Source of the DNA: Phoronis australis
Taxonomy: Eukaryota > Phoronida > Phoronidae
Assembly: GCA_002633005.1 (NCBI GenBank)
Contig: NMRA01000236.1
Span: forward strand, 345,532-404,544
DNA length: 59,013 bases
Direction: 5' to 3'
Numbering within the stretch: position 1 is the first letter of the stretch; each line of letters starts with the position of its first letter. Below the pieces are notes generated by a model that was not told the origin of the DNA, did no database searches, and saw nothing but the letters and a program-made list of their open reading frames with translations. This document shows positions 22,701 to 35,100 of the stretch, piece after piece. The position numbers and the translations under genes are program-made.

Positions 22701-25400
22701 TGGCATTTTAAAGTTTATTACTTAGTGAAATGAAATTTTTCCAAGTATACTGATTTTTTGTGCAATTTGCTTTTACTTGGTGGAGTGAAATTTCTCCAAG
22801 TATGTTGCTTTGTCATGGTTTGTTATTTGTTTGTAAGCATGCTAAAGGTCGTATTTTTTTCTAATGACATAAAATTCTCAAATATCTCTGTTAAAATCTT
22901 GAGACTTTTTGCTGCATAGTGGAATCAATCCAAGAGTAGCGCTGTGACAGCCATTTTTGCATTTTCTATTAGTTTTAGCCCTGTGGTCCTTTCACGGATT
23001 CGTCTGATGTTTGGTGTGTAGATAGATCTGTAAAGGGCTTTCAAAGGTTGGTCATCTGTTTCTGGTTGTGACCATATTCCAGATATTTCAATGACTTTTT
23101 TAATTCGATTTTGCCAAGCCTGGCTCTTCCCAGTGCTTTCATCCTGTATTTTACTGGACATACAATTTATGATACTCTTGGGTGGGGGCTGGTGAGGTTC
23201 TAGACCGGACAACCCAATGCATTTACCATAAATGAACGAGGTATCAACATATGGCCACAAGAGCTCTTAGAGTGCGTCTCAGAATGTACAGATTCTGAAA
23301 TGGATGTCTGCCGCTGTCTGTACTCTGGATTTGGCCTCTGGATACCTGAAGTTGATATTCGATTTAACAGCCAAAACTGACTTAAGGGTTTCTGGGACCT
23401 TAATAAACCACCTCAACTCTAGTTCAAATATCAAAAACAATGCTTTGTCAATCATTGAAAGTATATATTTTCTGAAAGCAGAAAGATCAAGGATTCTAAA
23501 AATATGCTTACTACTGTGTCTATTATTGTCACATGGCCTCGTTTGTAAGTCAAATTTTCATGTGCAAGAGAAGTGCATTCATAGCAAAAATAACCCCTTA
23601 GCTGATTTTGCTAAAAGTTTTTCAAAGGGTTTCTTTGTTATTTCTCTTAAGAATTTTTGATAATTCACTTAGTTCAGGTTTTATGTCAAATTAATTATCA
23701 AAACCAGGCATTTTTGTAAAAAAAAAACAACATCCTAAGAGCGTTTTTGAGACATACCATAGTTTTCATTTGAAAAGGTTGTAGTAAAATCGGCTGGGAT
23801 TATTTTGCTATGAATGTACCTCTCTTGCGCATGAAAACTGAACTTAAAAACGTGGTTATGTCACAGTAGCAAGAATCATATTTTTAATATCCTCGATCGT
23901 TCTCCTTTCAGAAAATGTATACTTTTAATGGCTGACAAAGCATAGTCTGTCCATTCTCTTAAAGAAGGAGACTGGCAGACTTGAAAACTTTTTTCACGAA
24001 GAACCATAACCGGAGCTCGTGTTTTTAGTTCATGTGTTTTTGTGCAATGGCCCTAACCATGAGGTCTGCGCACGTCTGATCGCACCACAAATGACGTCAA
24101 GCCACCAGTACTCTTTTTTGACAAAGCATTTTCGATTAAGAACTAAGGTCGTTCAGTAAGGTCCTAAATAACCTTAAAATGAATAATCGTGTCACAGCTA
24201 AACAGACAAATTTCACTCCGGAAAAGTTCTGCCAGAAACCCAAAAAGGCCCCCCCTGACTTTCTCGAACTTTCAACGTATTACAAAAAAGGGATGTCGTA
24301 TGATTCACCCATGCTATTGAGACTGTGGGTTGGGCCTGCAAGAAACATTTCGAGCTTTAAATTAGATATTCAAAGAACCTTCCGAAGCTGATCTCATGAA
24401 TAGTCGTAACGCAGTGAACACTTAGTGTTCGCTCTTTGGAATCGAAAAATTGTCCCCCCCCCCCCTTAAAAATGAGCTAGCTCGAACATTAGAGGTACCT
24501 CAAGAACTAAACCCGGCATTTATAAATGTATCGTTACACCACGGGGGGTCTTCCGAAGAAAAAAATGTTTGACTTACCTACCAGAAACTATCAAACAACA
24601 CTTTATCACCGAACGCGTTAAGCATGATAACCGTAAAATGTGAAAATTTATTTGTGTTCAATGTGTCGGAATCTTGCTTGCTACTCCAGCTTGGATAAGA
24701 TTCATTTGCCTAATCCAATACTCTGAAGAGACCAACAAAGGACACTTGGTACTGCAGGTACTCAAAACTGACCAGTAGAGGGCTTAGCATACCTGAAACT
24801 CGTATACCCGCAGCTGAATGTGTCTAAACTCATAAGCCAACGGAAGAGTTTTTCAGTTGGGTAGATGTTTGAGTGATAATAGTTCATACAGTAAGTCTGT
24901 AGTGGGGTGGGACAGGTGTGAACCCGTGCTCACTCGCCCAGGAGCAGTCGAGGCCCACCGATTTCACAAGGGTAGTTTTATTTGTTACTGACCACTAGGA
25001 GTGGCATGTCTTGATTAGAAAACAGGAGATTATATATTCAGCATCCTAAATTAGACTTGCGGGAAACGAATACATGTAGTTCGAACGCAATGCTTCTGTG
25101 GTAGGCTGTTCCTCATGGCGATGTGGGAATCATGCTGAACAGGACTCGGAATCTAATCTGTACTTGAAACGAACTCGAAATTATTTTTGGCAATTTCTCT
25201 GCTACTTTTGTGCGAACTCAAAATAAGTGGTTATTAGATTGCTCGAATACATTCCAGTTTACGTATATGAGTTTCTAGTCGAAGTTTGCATTTGATGACC
25301 CTTATATTCGTGTAACTAACTCGAGTAACGTAGAAAATAAATCTGAAACTAAATAAGGCGATCCAGATCCTCTTAAGGATACTATTGTTTCACGAAATGT
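22701..25400. other. Intergenic stretch between LIN7 and the CAP/ShKT gene
   Basis: Open frames at 22925-23260 (minus) and 23304-23660 (plus) lack start or splice context and show no family I recognise. An inverted repeat lies at 23441-23942. Confidence 0.4.
23441..23942. repeat. 500-bp imperfect inverted repeat
   Basis: TGCTTTGTCA at 23441 returns as TGACAAAGCA ending at 23942. Between them the arms (about 200 nt each) match in inverted order, for example GTATATATTTTCTGAAAG against CTTTCAGAAAATGTATAC, and CATTCATAGCAAAA against TTTTGCTATGAATG. No coding sequence is seen. Confidence 0.65.
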
Positions 25401-25651
25401 AGAATATATATAGGTAAATAAAACAACAACAAGAATGGATCAAATGAACTTTTCGGATATAATAACGTCTTTCGTCAACAGAAACAGGAATAAAGTAAAA
25501 TCAAACACTATGTGACAATTGACACATCTTAAATGTTAATTGTCATTTAGTGTTTGATTTTACTTTATTTCTGTTTCTGTTGACGAAGGACGTTATTATA
25601 TCCGAAAAGTTCAGTTGATCCATTCTTGTTCGCTTTACCTATATATATTCT
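25401..25651. repeat. Near-perfect 251-bp hairpin (foldback element)
   Basis: AGAATATATATAGGTAAA at 25401-25418 pairs with TTTACCTATATATATTCT at 25634-25651. The arms then run inward almost unbroken (GGATCAAATGAACTTTTCGG against CCGAAAAGTTCAGTTGATCC) to a small loop near 25525. High arm identity indicates a young insertion or a maintained hairpin. It lies 300 bp upstream of the CAP/ShKT start codon. Confidence 0.85.
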
Positions 25652-25962
25652 ATAACTCGAGTAAGTCGAAATTTCGATCTCTAACTCGAACTTTTAGCTT
25701 TAATGTTGGGTTCATCAACTGCAAACTAGGACTAAAAAATTGTCCACGCAAGTACTCGAGCATAGAACAATAGACACTTATCTCGAGTTTGCACAAAAGT
25801 ATAGTAGAAAATGCTAATCAATTCGTGTAAAAAGATTAGAACCCGGGCCCAGGTCGTCGAAGATTGCCAAAAATTAGCGTTGACGTCACTTTCTATGTGT
25901 CGCAATAGAGCTGTGATGTCAATCAGGTGCCATGACAACCTGATTCAAAACGTGCTACCGGC

Positions 25963-26181
25963 ATGATGACGGCGAACGTTTCTTGTGCAATAGGAGTTTT
26001 TCTTGGGTTATTAGTTGGTGAGCATTAAATTCTCTTATTTTTTCGTAAAGTCCTACAAATTATAAGCTATTACTTTTGGAAATTATCAAAATCATTCCAA
26101 GACAGCTGACGGTTTCCTCGTGTATTTATCGCCTGAGTACGAAAATGTACGGTTTCATTTCAGTTGCCTTTGCAGCAAAAG
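25963..26181 (+). CDS. CAP/ShKT gene exons 1-2: signal peptide
   Basis: ATG 25963 (followed by a second ATG) opens MMTANVSCAIGVFLGLLV. An 18-nt micro-exon at 26164-26181 adds VAFAAK. Together they form a typical hydrophobic signal peptide. Both junctions are phase 1. Confidence 0.75.
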
Positions 26182-29100
26182 GTAAGAAAATTTATTCTAT
26201 TAATGCGTGAGTTCTACGCGGTCGAGTGAGAAGAATGGTGTTGATCAACATTCGGATCTTTTTTAAAGGGCTATTTCGCCGCTGTTTAGCTGTCAATGTT
26301 GAATTTTTATAAAGCGAATTACGAAGCGTTTTGAGCATATTACGACGATCGATCACGGTAAATGGTACATGTATATGAGACCAATTTTATGAGAGTAGAA
26401 ACCAATTCAATACTCGCTTTAGTCTTCTAAACTGGGCGTACTGCATCCTCGTGGCTAATATGCGACATATTAGGAAAGTGGCATCCGTTTTATTGCCTAC
26501 TCGACATACCTTTTATTCATAAATATGATCGGGATTCAAGTATCCTACCAAAACTGTTGCTAAAAGTTAGTAGTAAATCCGCCATGCATTATAAACATTG
26601 GTAATAACGAGGCTGGACGGCCAGCTCCTTTCGATTAAATGGGTTTAAAAACACAACAGATTCTGGTTCCTTTAATGTTTTTCATTTCTGTGTAAACGGG
26701 TGGTGACCACCGCGCAACTAAGTCGTTGTCAAACGACTTGATGGTTGTCTGGAAACCTGTATAAATAATTGTCGGACGAATAAAATCTTTGCAATGGAGC
26801 GCTGGCGTCGTTGACAGGATCATTAGATGACGTGAAAACAACTCTTTTTAGGGTGCAAAGACAAACTTGCGACATGCAACAATATCATAGCAGAATCACC
26901 GGACTTCTGTGACACCGCGGGGATGTTTTCTCGAAACAAGTGTATGGAAAGTTGCGGGTTTTGTGGAAAAGGTCGCTGGTTGAGTTCCGGTAAGTACACA
27001 GCACTGAGCAGATAAGCTGGTTTGTAATTTTGACGGACTTTCTTTCTTCGAGTATATGTACACATCGCCATGCAAAGTGAAAGGGATGGAGACATAAGTT
27101 CATTACCTGGAAGTTACACCTGGCTTTAAGAATGTATTGATTTTATATACTATACCTCTAGTGAGCAAAATGTTGTTTGTCTTCCAAACTCTTCTTGTAT
27201 TTATTTTTGGTGTCCTTTTACAAGATGTGGACATTTTCCCTACTCACATGCGTAACTGAACATGTCGATTTGATAGAATTAAGAGTAAAGTTGGCAGTAG
27301 TTGATGCCTTTGACGATGTCGCTACTCGTGACGACTATAATGGAGAAAATGGTGATGGTGAAAGTGACAGGTGATAGTAGTGAGGATGACTGTTATGGTG
27401 GTGATTGTGAGGATGATGATGACGATGACGATGACGACGATAAATTTGGTGTACTCCTTTTATAATGTTTGTTAGAGCTCTAACCAACCAATTCATTTTT
27501 AGATGAAACGAAGACCACAAGTGCGCTGCCAACAACTATTGCTGTGGAGGGTAAGTCTGTGTTCTTTTCGTATAAGCCATTAGCTGCTGAGCACAAACTG
27601 GCAAGGCTTACATTAACCGGCAAACGTTGGACCTTGGACGCACTGATTATGAAAACGCACTGAAATTTAGCCATTTTGAAGGATTCGATTATTCAGCATG
27701 CTGTTTTAGGCGCTGCATCTGTTTTATCAGTAAACCCTGCCGAATGCAAGCTGGATGATGTGGTTCCTTGGTAATTTTCACGACTGATACGATCTCGTTA
27801 TGAATAAAATCTAGGATCTCATTAAAATATGTAACATATGCCAACTAGGAATCGTTGGTAAAGTCGGAAAGGAGATGAAAAAACTGAAAAATTATCTGTG
27901 AAACATGAAAAATAATCGCCATATGGCCTTAGAAAGCGGAATTGTAAATAATAGATTACTAGATATGCAATATATATATAAATGGATAAAGACGTCACGA
28001 AACGTTTTACGAAATCATGGGTCAAATTTACATGTAAAATGCATGTACAGTGTAGGTCTACTCGTAACAAAGTCGTCAAATAAATTATTAACGCGTATTT
28101 CCACATTGTGTATCTTACAACGAAAATTCTCGTGTAACTCATAACACCATGTGCAACACTATCTCATTATATGGCGAGTTAGCGTGCCACGCCTTTTCTT
28201 ACATTTGGGCTAGATTATTTTTGACACAGTTTTAACCTGAATAAGTATCATTGTTCACTCAAAAGTGTTTTCAAAGTACAGAAAATTGAACATTCTGTTA
28301 ATGTGAGTGCCATCATTAAAAGGACGGGTAGTCTGTACTGTTAAAAGATCTCACGAGAAGGAAAATTTATTCGTCCGTAATTATTTCCATTGAACGGACT
28401 TAGTGCTTTAAAACTACAGTTCCCCGCTTTTGTTGCTGCTCCTATTTTAATACAGGGAACCCCACTTGTGAAGCTCGAAAATGGATTTCCTGCCAGTGTA
28501 ATTTTCAATGAGAATAAGTCGTTTAAAATGATAAGGTGTTATTCTCATTTGAGTAATTTTTGGAAAATTTTTCGAAATTGCGCTCATGGGCTTCCTTTTG
28601 GGTACGCCTATTTTCTGAAATTCTCAGTAATGGCAGCTTTTAGTTTGAAGTGGGTGTCTTTACATTGATCGTTGGGCTACCGTGTGTCGCAACAATTGAA
28701 AACGTCAAATGTTTCAGTAGACAAATCACCTGAAAACAGATTTTGACGGAACCGAAACATACTGTACACGGAGGTGAAAGATATACAAGACCTGTTCGCC
28801 GAGGTACCAAGTGTACTTTGAGAGTCAATGTCTACACAAATAAGCTGGCTTAGTACGTTAGGGGACCACAAAAGTACGCCTATAGTTATTATCCCTACAA
28901 AAATGGTCAATCTGTTGCGGGACCAAAAAGTACTGACAATGGTAAATAGTGTTACAAAGCAAACTATGGTACATAGGCGGATTTAGGGGGGAGCCCAGGG
29001 GGCTCGGCCCCCCCCCCTTGGCTGCCGCAAAAAAATAAAAGAGTAAGAGCGTAGGGATATGGTGAGTTTATTAATTAACCCCGGTAATTAAAATTATATG

Positions 29101-32100
29101 GATGAAAAAAGATTTAAATGTGTGCAGTTTTAGTGTTTGGGGGGGCTCAAACCCAATTTCAAGTGTCAAATTCGGAACACGGCGCATTCGTAACGGAACT
29201 ACGGCTAAGTATAGGCTCTCCCGCGATATCCCAGGCGACCGGCAGTGGCGCTGCGCACTACGACTCCGTTTTCGTCGTCTTCTCCACTGTGCAATGAAGA
29301 AAATTTACTTCATTTTTTAAATAGAATGGAACCTGAGTGACGATGAAAAAACAAAAGCTGCTGGTAAGATGTGAATTTTAATCGAAGCCTCAGTGAATCA
29401 CTCAGAAACTCGCAATACTCTCTTTGTCAAACCTTAACTTAGACGATTTCCAAAGCAATCCCGTCATTATTGCCAACACGAAAAACGGATTTGGTCTTTT
29501 GGGCATTTGAAGACTATTTTAAAAACGACAAAGTTGTTAAGAATTCATGGCACAAAATATAAAACGTGTAATAAGCATTACGAAAAGAAGTAGGTTTCGC
29601 GCGCAAACGCTGTGGACCATAAACAAGTAGGTCTTTTAGCATTACATTACTAGTCAAATCGTGGTGGTGTAGTGGTAACGCACGTCGCACGCGCTCTCTA
29701 ACCGCGAGGTCGTGAGTTCAAGTCTTTGTTACGTTCAGTTTTTCTGTTTGACACGTTCTCTGTTTTTTTTTTTTTTTTTCTTGAATAATACTTCAGGAAT
29801 CAAGGAAAATGCTTGATTTTTAGAGGTAAAAACAGAAAAATTTCCTGGGCCCCCCATTCGGTGCTATGCGCATCTACAATCGTAGTTCAGTTTGCGCAAA
29901 TGCTTACAGCCGGACAAAATGTTGGCCCCCCCCCTTGTGATATCCTAGATCCGCCACTGTGGTAGAAAGATATCACAAGACCAGTTGAAGTACACCGAGA
30001 GCCAAGATCTTTACGAAAATGTTCGATCTGTCTCGAGACCAAAAAGTACAGACTGATGGGTAGATAGATGTGATAAAAAGGCCAGCTCGTCGAGAGACCA
30101 GAAGTACACTGAGAGTCAATAGCTACACAAATAAGCTGGCCTGGTCCGTCGCGAGACCTAAAGTACTCTATGCAACTGAATTGAAAACTGCTCACTTGAC
30201 ACATTTTATTCAACAGTGTATGCTTTTACGTATGTTTTTTGTATCTTGCCGGTACTCATTGACAAAACAGAACACACGCCTTGTACTGCTGTGGATAAAG
30301 CGCTTGACGGCCAGTGACGTGTCTAGTATTTTCGTTGTTTCGTAATGCGTGATCATCAGTAATAGCCCAGTACGCCTTTCCTCAGATATAGTAGCCCTCA
30401 AACGTGTCTTCACACGCCTGAGCACAGAAAATGATCTCGCTGCCTCACAGGGTCAAATAGGGGATATGCATTCTATCCATGTCATCTCCCTGACGTTTGG
30501 GAACATGTCGCCGTCTGCGTGCTTGAGTGTGGAACGCAAATTACTTGGCAAATCCTCTCGACTTTGAGCATTCCAGAAGGACCGCCAGTGCCGGAGTTCT
30601 CGCTGAAATGAGAGCAAAAGATATTGATACTTTTTATGTTTCTATTATTACATTGGTCAACCAGTAATTTATCAGAACACACAGCGTGTCACTCAAAATT
30701 CCGATAGTCAGAAGGGAGTCAGTCACCTCCAGTAAATCTGGTCATGGCAAATCTATGTCTCAGAAATGCAGCCGATCCTCCAGTGAGCTTAAGTCTACAT
30801 TCCTCACATCCTGCTAATGACGAAAGAAATGACAGCTTCCACCTGCCTGTTGTCTTCCGAAAACCTGGTGGTCAACTGAGAGCTTGTCTAGGAAGGGTTT
30901 TCCCACTGGTTTTCTGTGGTACTCAGTGGAAGAAACACTATAGTATTGACAACAACTTGAGCCGCGCACTACGTAACATAGATTTTGGTTATAAAGCAGA
31001 CAAAAAGCCAAGTGGAAATACAGACCACAATCAGTTTCTGTGCTCTCGTAGACCATGTGCTTTACTAAGTAAATTTGGGATGTCCGAATAATAATAATTC
31101 GTATTTCGCTTCCATTGTACACAAACACCAAAGAAAAAATAAGTCAGAAATCCGACATTATGTTAATAATGTGTAGAATTATAATGTTATAATGTATAAC
31201 CTGGGAGTTTATGCAGGAACGTTAGCCCTATGCGGCTTCTGGTGTCTGGACTGCCGAAGAGTCTGGACATCGGATCCAGTGTTCTCAGCTATGGTTTGCG
31301 CGTCTTAGAACCAACCCGGCAGGCACCTTTGTTGTTTGTTCTCAATGCTTGCACTTTGTCAACTGTCGTGTCAATGGGCTTGTAAGCCTCTATAATGCCA
31401 GCATCTCGTTTTTGAAGCTTGGCACTCAGCCCTTTGAGGTTGTCAAGTCCATTCAAAAGAGTTACAAGAGCGACTATATTTGACCTGTTCATCATGGACA
31501 GCTTCAAACCTTGCGTTTTGTCAAAGGCAATGTATCCCAGTACCAATTTACATCTCTTGCAATATTGTGAATAAACGGCAGTGACGTTTAATGCGGGTAG
31601 GAAGACAGTCTGTGCTGAGGTTGGTACCAAGGGCTATTGAACACCGCACGAGTCCCGCAAGACTTTGCTGAGAAAGTACAGCCTACCCGCAATTTCTGGT
31701 GCTGCATACTGTTCGCGAATGCGGTCACCTTGTCAACGTGAGTGCCCNGTCCCCCCCCCCCCCTCTCCCCGGTTGATTCCTTTTATAGGCCTAACTTGCT
31801 AAAGTGTATTTCAAAACGTTCTCGCGACCAAACCACAGTGCCCGCCAAAAAGGTTCTTATATGGCTAAACAATTCTTTGGAAAACGAATTGGTCGTTTTT
31901 TGTTTTTTAAAACAAACTCATTACATGTATACTGTATATTTAATGCGCAAGACAATTTTATTACAAACGTGTAGAGTTTAATTGCAAGACAAGGCATGAC
32001 ATATCAGGTATAAACGTTGCACGTCGACTCACCTGAATGTCGGGGTTGCGGTCCCACAGTATTTTCCCTAATCATATCAAAACATTTTTAAGAGTAAAGA

Positions 32101-35100
32101 CGTTTGTTACTTAAAAAAAATCAGCTATAGAGGTTTGCTTTGTATACGGTGCCTTGCAGTGGATCCATCTAAAGGGCTTGGCTACTTCAGAAGTGTCGAC
32201 GAAAGCGCGCGCACAATTGAACTCCGCGCGACTTGCCGATGCGTCACGAAAACTCGAAATGCGTTGCTTTTCGTGATTACAACAAATTACAATGCAAAGA
32301 AATTATATTTTTCAGGGGGAAACCCCCCTAATTTTTTTCGAGGTTGTTTACTTGGGGTTTTCCCACGTCGTTTTGCGGGTGACGTTTTTTATCCTGTCCG
32401 GAATCCCCCCGTAGATCCGCCACTGCGGCAAGAGTAATAAGGATATATCTAACAATAGCTTTTTTCGACGACATGTACGTGCTGTGTACCTTGCTGGTGA
32501 CGCGAAAGTTTGTCCAAACACAACATTCTCTTTCAAGAAGACTCTGACCTATCGAAGACGTCTCTGTGTGGCTACTAAAAATTACAGGAATTGTTGTTTG
32601 TTCTGCAAGTAAAAGTTGTTAATTTTACAGACAGCACCAGCTCCTTGGCTACGAAGGCGACGCTTGGTAACAGCACTCATTTTAGTACGATAAATGTCTG
32701 TGTAACGTCGAACGGCGATGTTGTTTTCGGATGAAATAAGGTCCTATCCGGCAACTGAACTTCTGTTTTTGTTTTTAGGGATCGCCTATTTAGTTTCGAC
32801 ATTTGTAACATGTGATACCGCTAAACACATGACCAACTACAGTCGTACACATTTGATAACCCTACAGAAGACCCCCAATTGTTTTGAAGATTATTTGTCA
32901 GCACTAAGATTATCAACGCTCCCGAATACTGAGCTCAGATTGGTTTTCTTATACTGAATTCCAGCTGTTACTAAACATCTAATTTATGTTCAACATATGA
33001 CCCGTAATGAACATGTTCAGTCCCTGTCCGTCAGCGAAGCTCCGTTCCAGAGATGAAAAAAGGGTTGAGCTGGAGAAATGGTTACTTATTATAATGTTGC
33101 ATTGGAAATAGTACAAAAATGCAGTCTCAATCGCTTCAAGTCGAGATGCCTCAGACAGATATCATACTGCTGAAAAACTCCCGTCTCTAAAATCGGCTGT
33201 ATTTTACCCCAGTCACGTGTATCTGAGCTATGTAACGTAAGTAGATGTCCACGTGTGGGAATATTTTCAGAAATCACAACAGATTCTCAGCTAAAGAGGA
33301 CATGCAAGCGAAAATACCAAAACTTCTACCTCGCCAATCACACAGCCTGTATTTCAAGGTCGTCAAAACTAATTAGCGCAGTAGGTAGGTGTTACTCTAG
33401 ATTATAAAAGTCACATTAGTCGTTAAAAATAGTGCATTTGATATAGTGTTTGTTAATGACGATGGTTAAAGTGTTCTTCGCCTTCACGTACCAGTACCAT
33501 TCAATGGATGAACACATACGTGTCGCATTTGGATTTGAGCTCTAAGTCCAGATAATAGAACTATAGACTTTACTTTAGTCTTCTTTCTGCAGGAGTAACA
33601 GATAAGGATAAAGCTCTGATTGTCGATAAGCATAACGAAATCAGAGCAAAAGTGAAAAGTGCCGGCAAAATGCTTAAAATGGTAAGGTTTTCGGTTATCA
33701 GAAAATTCGTAATATCATGAGATGGCCACGAAAACGTTTGCCAAAGTCTAATTAAACGTCGCTTATGATGTGCGATATACTACATTTACGACAATGGCAC
33801 GAATGACGTAAAACGCAGATTTGTGATCATGAACAGAGGGAAAATGGACAGACAAAGGAAAATACAGACCATAAGTGCAGCAATACAAAAATCAAAAATG
33901 TTCGACTGTGTACGGAAGGGGGGGGGGAACACTTTGTCCCACCAACTGGAATGCTAGTTTCTTCAAGACAACGGAGTCGTTGAATCAGGACGGGATTTTA
34001 GAAAGTGGTTGACGACCGACGGAAGTTAAGCCGCCGCCTGGGAAGTCTATACATCTAGTTGTTACAGACCTGATTTGGGGAGGGATTATTAAATCTAGAT
34101 AGCGAAGAGAACCCCCCCCCCAAACTAGTTATAGGTTTACCATAATGGATTTTATCTAATGGATTGCTTCAAAGTGCACCAGCTGCGTATGTGGCCTCGA
34201 ATATCAACATTTCTGAGTTGATCTGCGTGCTGTATGCTCCTTAGGCTGCCGCTGGTCCTTGTTTATTTTTACCGTTTTTTTTTTGATTGGTTTAAAATGT
34301 TTGGGATTGAAACTTTTAAGTCTCAATTCCAAATGACAAGATTTAACGACTATTGCCGTTTTACTTGTTTTTCTCGGAATGCAACTAACGCAAACAATAC
34401 TACGGGAATGGGGAATGGATAAGGTACAAGGATCCGAAAACTTTCTGAGTAAAACCAAACGGATCCGTTTTGATTTGGCGATCCAATAAACTCTGAGCAA
34501 GTTTGCTTTTCCTGAATGATTTATCTGTATTTTTGGTTAATTCATTTAATAACAGTTTTGCTCGTGGTTCCATGCCCCCAAGTCAAATTCAGGGCGTGAT
34601 CACTATTATTCCAAAAGGTAAAAAGCCGCGTGAATTCTTGAACAATTGGCGCCCCATTTCTCTCTTAAATACAAGTTATAAAGTTTTATCAGGTTGTATT
34701 GCACATCGTATTAAAAGCGTCATTACCAAAATCATTCATGAAAATCAGAAAGGCTTTATCAAGGGGAGGTTTATTGGTGAAAATATTAGAACCATCTACG
34801 ACATTTTAAATTGCTCAGAAGAATATGATATACCCGGTCTGATAGTTCAAATTGACTTTGAGAAAGCCTTCGATTCCATTTCGTGGAAAATGATCTACAA
34901 AACCCTATCTTTTTTCAACTTTGGTAAAAACCTAATTGATTGGGTGCGCTTACTAAATTCAAACGCTACACTTTGTGTGATCCAGCACGGCATAACTTCA
35001 GAATACTTCAAAATTGGTCGCGGATGTAAACAAGGTGATCCTGTGTCCCCCTATCTTTTTATCATTTGTGTTGAAATAATGGCCATTATGTTTCGTGAAA

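Larger units (their letters stand above)
28972..29959. mobile_element. 988-bp MITE, family B (CAGTGGCGGATC ends, 5-bp TSD TGGTA)
   Basis: The left end is CATAGGCGGATTTAGG and the right end is CCTAGATCCGCCACTG. TGGTA flanks both sides (28967-28971 and 29960-29964). Comparison with hAT copy 2 shows an uninterrupted sequence there, confirming an insertion. It contains a G-run/C-run rich edge, a tRNA-like segment at 29655 and the predicted 39-nt CAP/ShKT exon 5. Confidence 0.75.
28688..32425 (-). mobile_element. hAT-type DNA transposon relic, copy 1
   Basis: Long stretches (28688-28971, 29960-30345, 31230-31600, 31640-31790, 31995-32320) match, in the same order, the copy at 54125-55400 and 58708-59013. 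The right end reads CCGTAGATCCGCCACTG (32425), the inverse of the CAGTGACGGATCTACG that opens copy 2 at 53504. Minus-strand transposase fragments are recognisable. It is interrupted by a MITE at 28972-29959. The left end of this copy was not found and may be deleted. Confidence 0.65.

Noticed and set aside
22925-23260. 111-codon minus-strand frame
   Set aside because: No upstream ATG, no splice support, no recognised domain.
27335-27535. His-rich minus-strand frame
   Set aside because: It reads through the GAT/GAC simple repeat.
29655-29731. Functional tRNA gene
   Set aside because: Acceptor stem depends on G-U pairs and the B box lacks the GTTCGA core.
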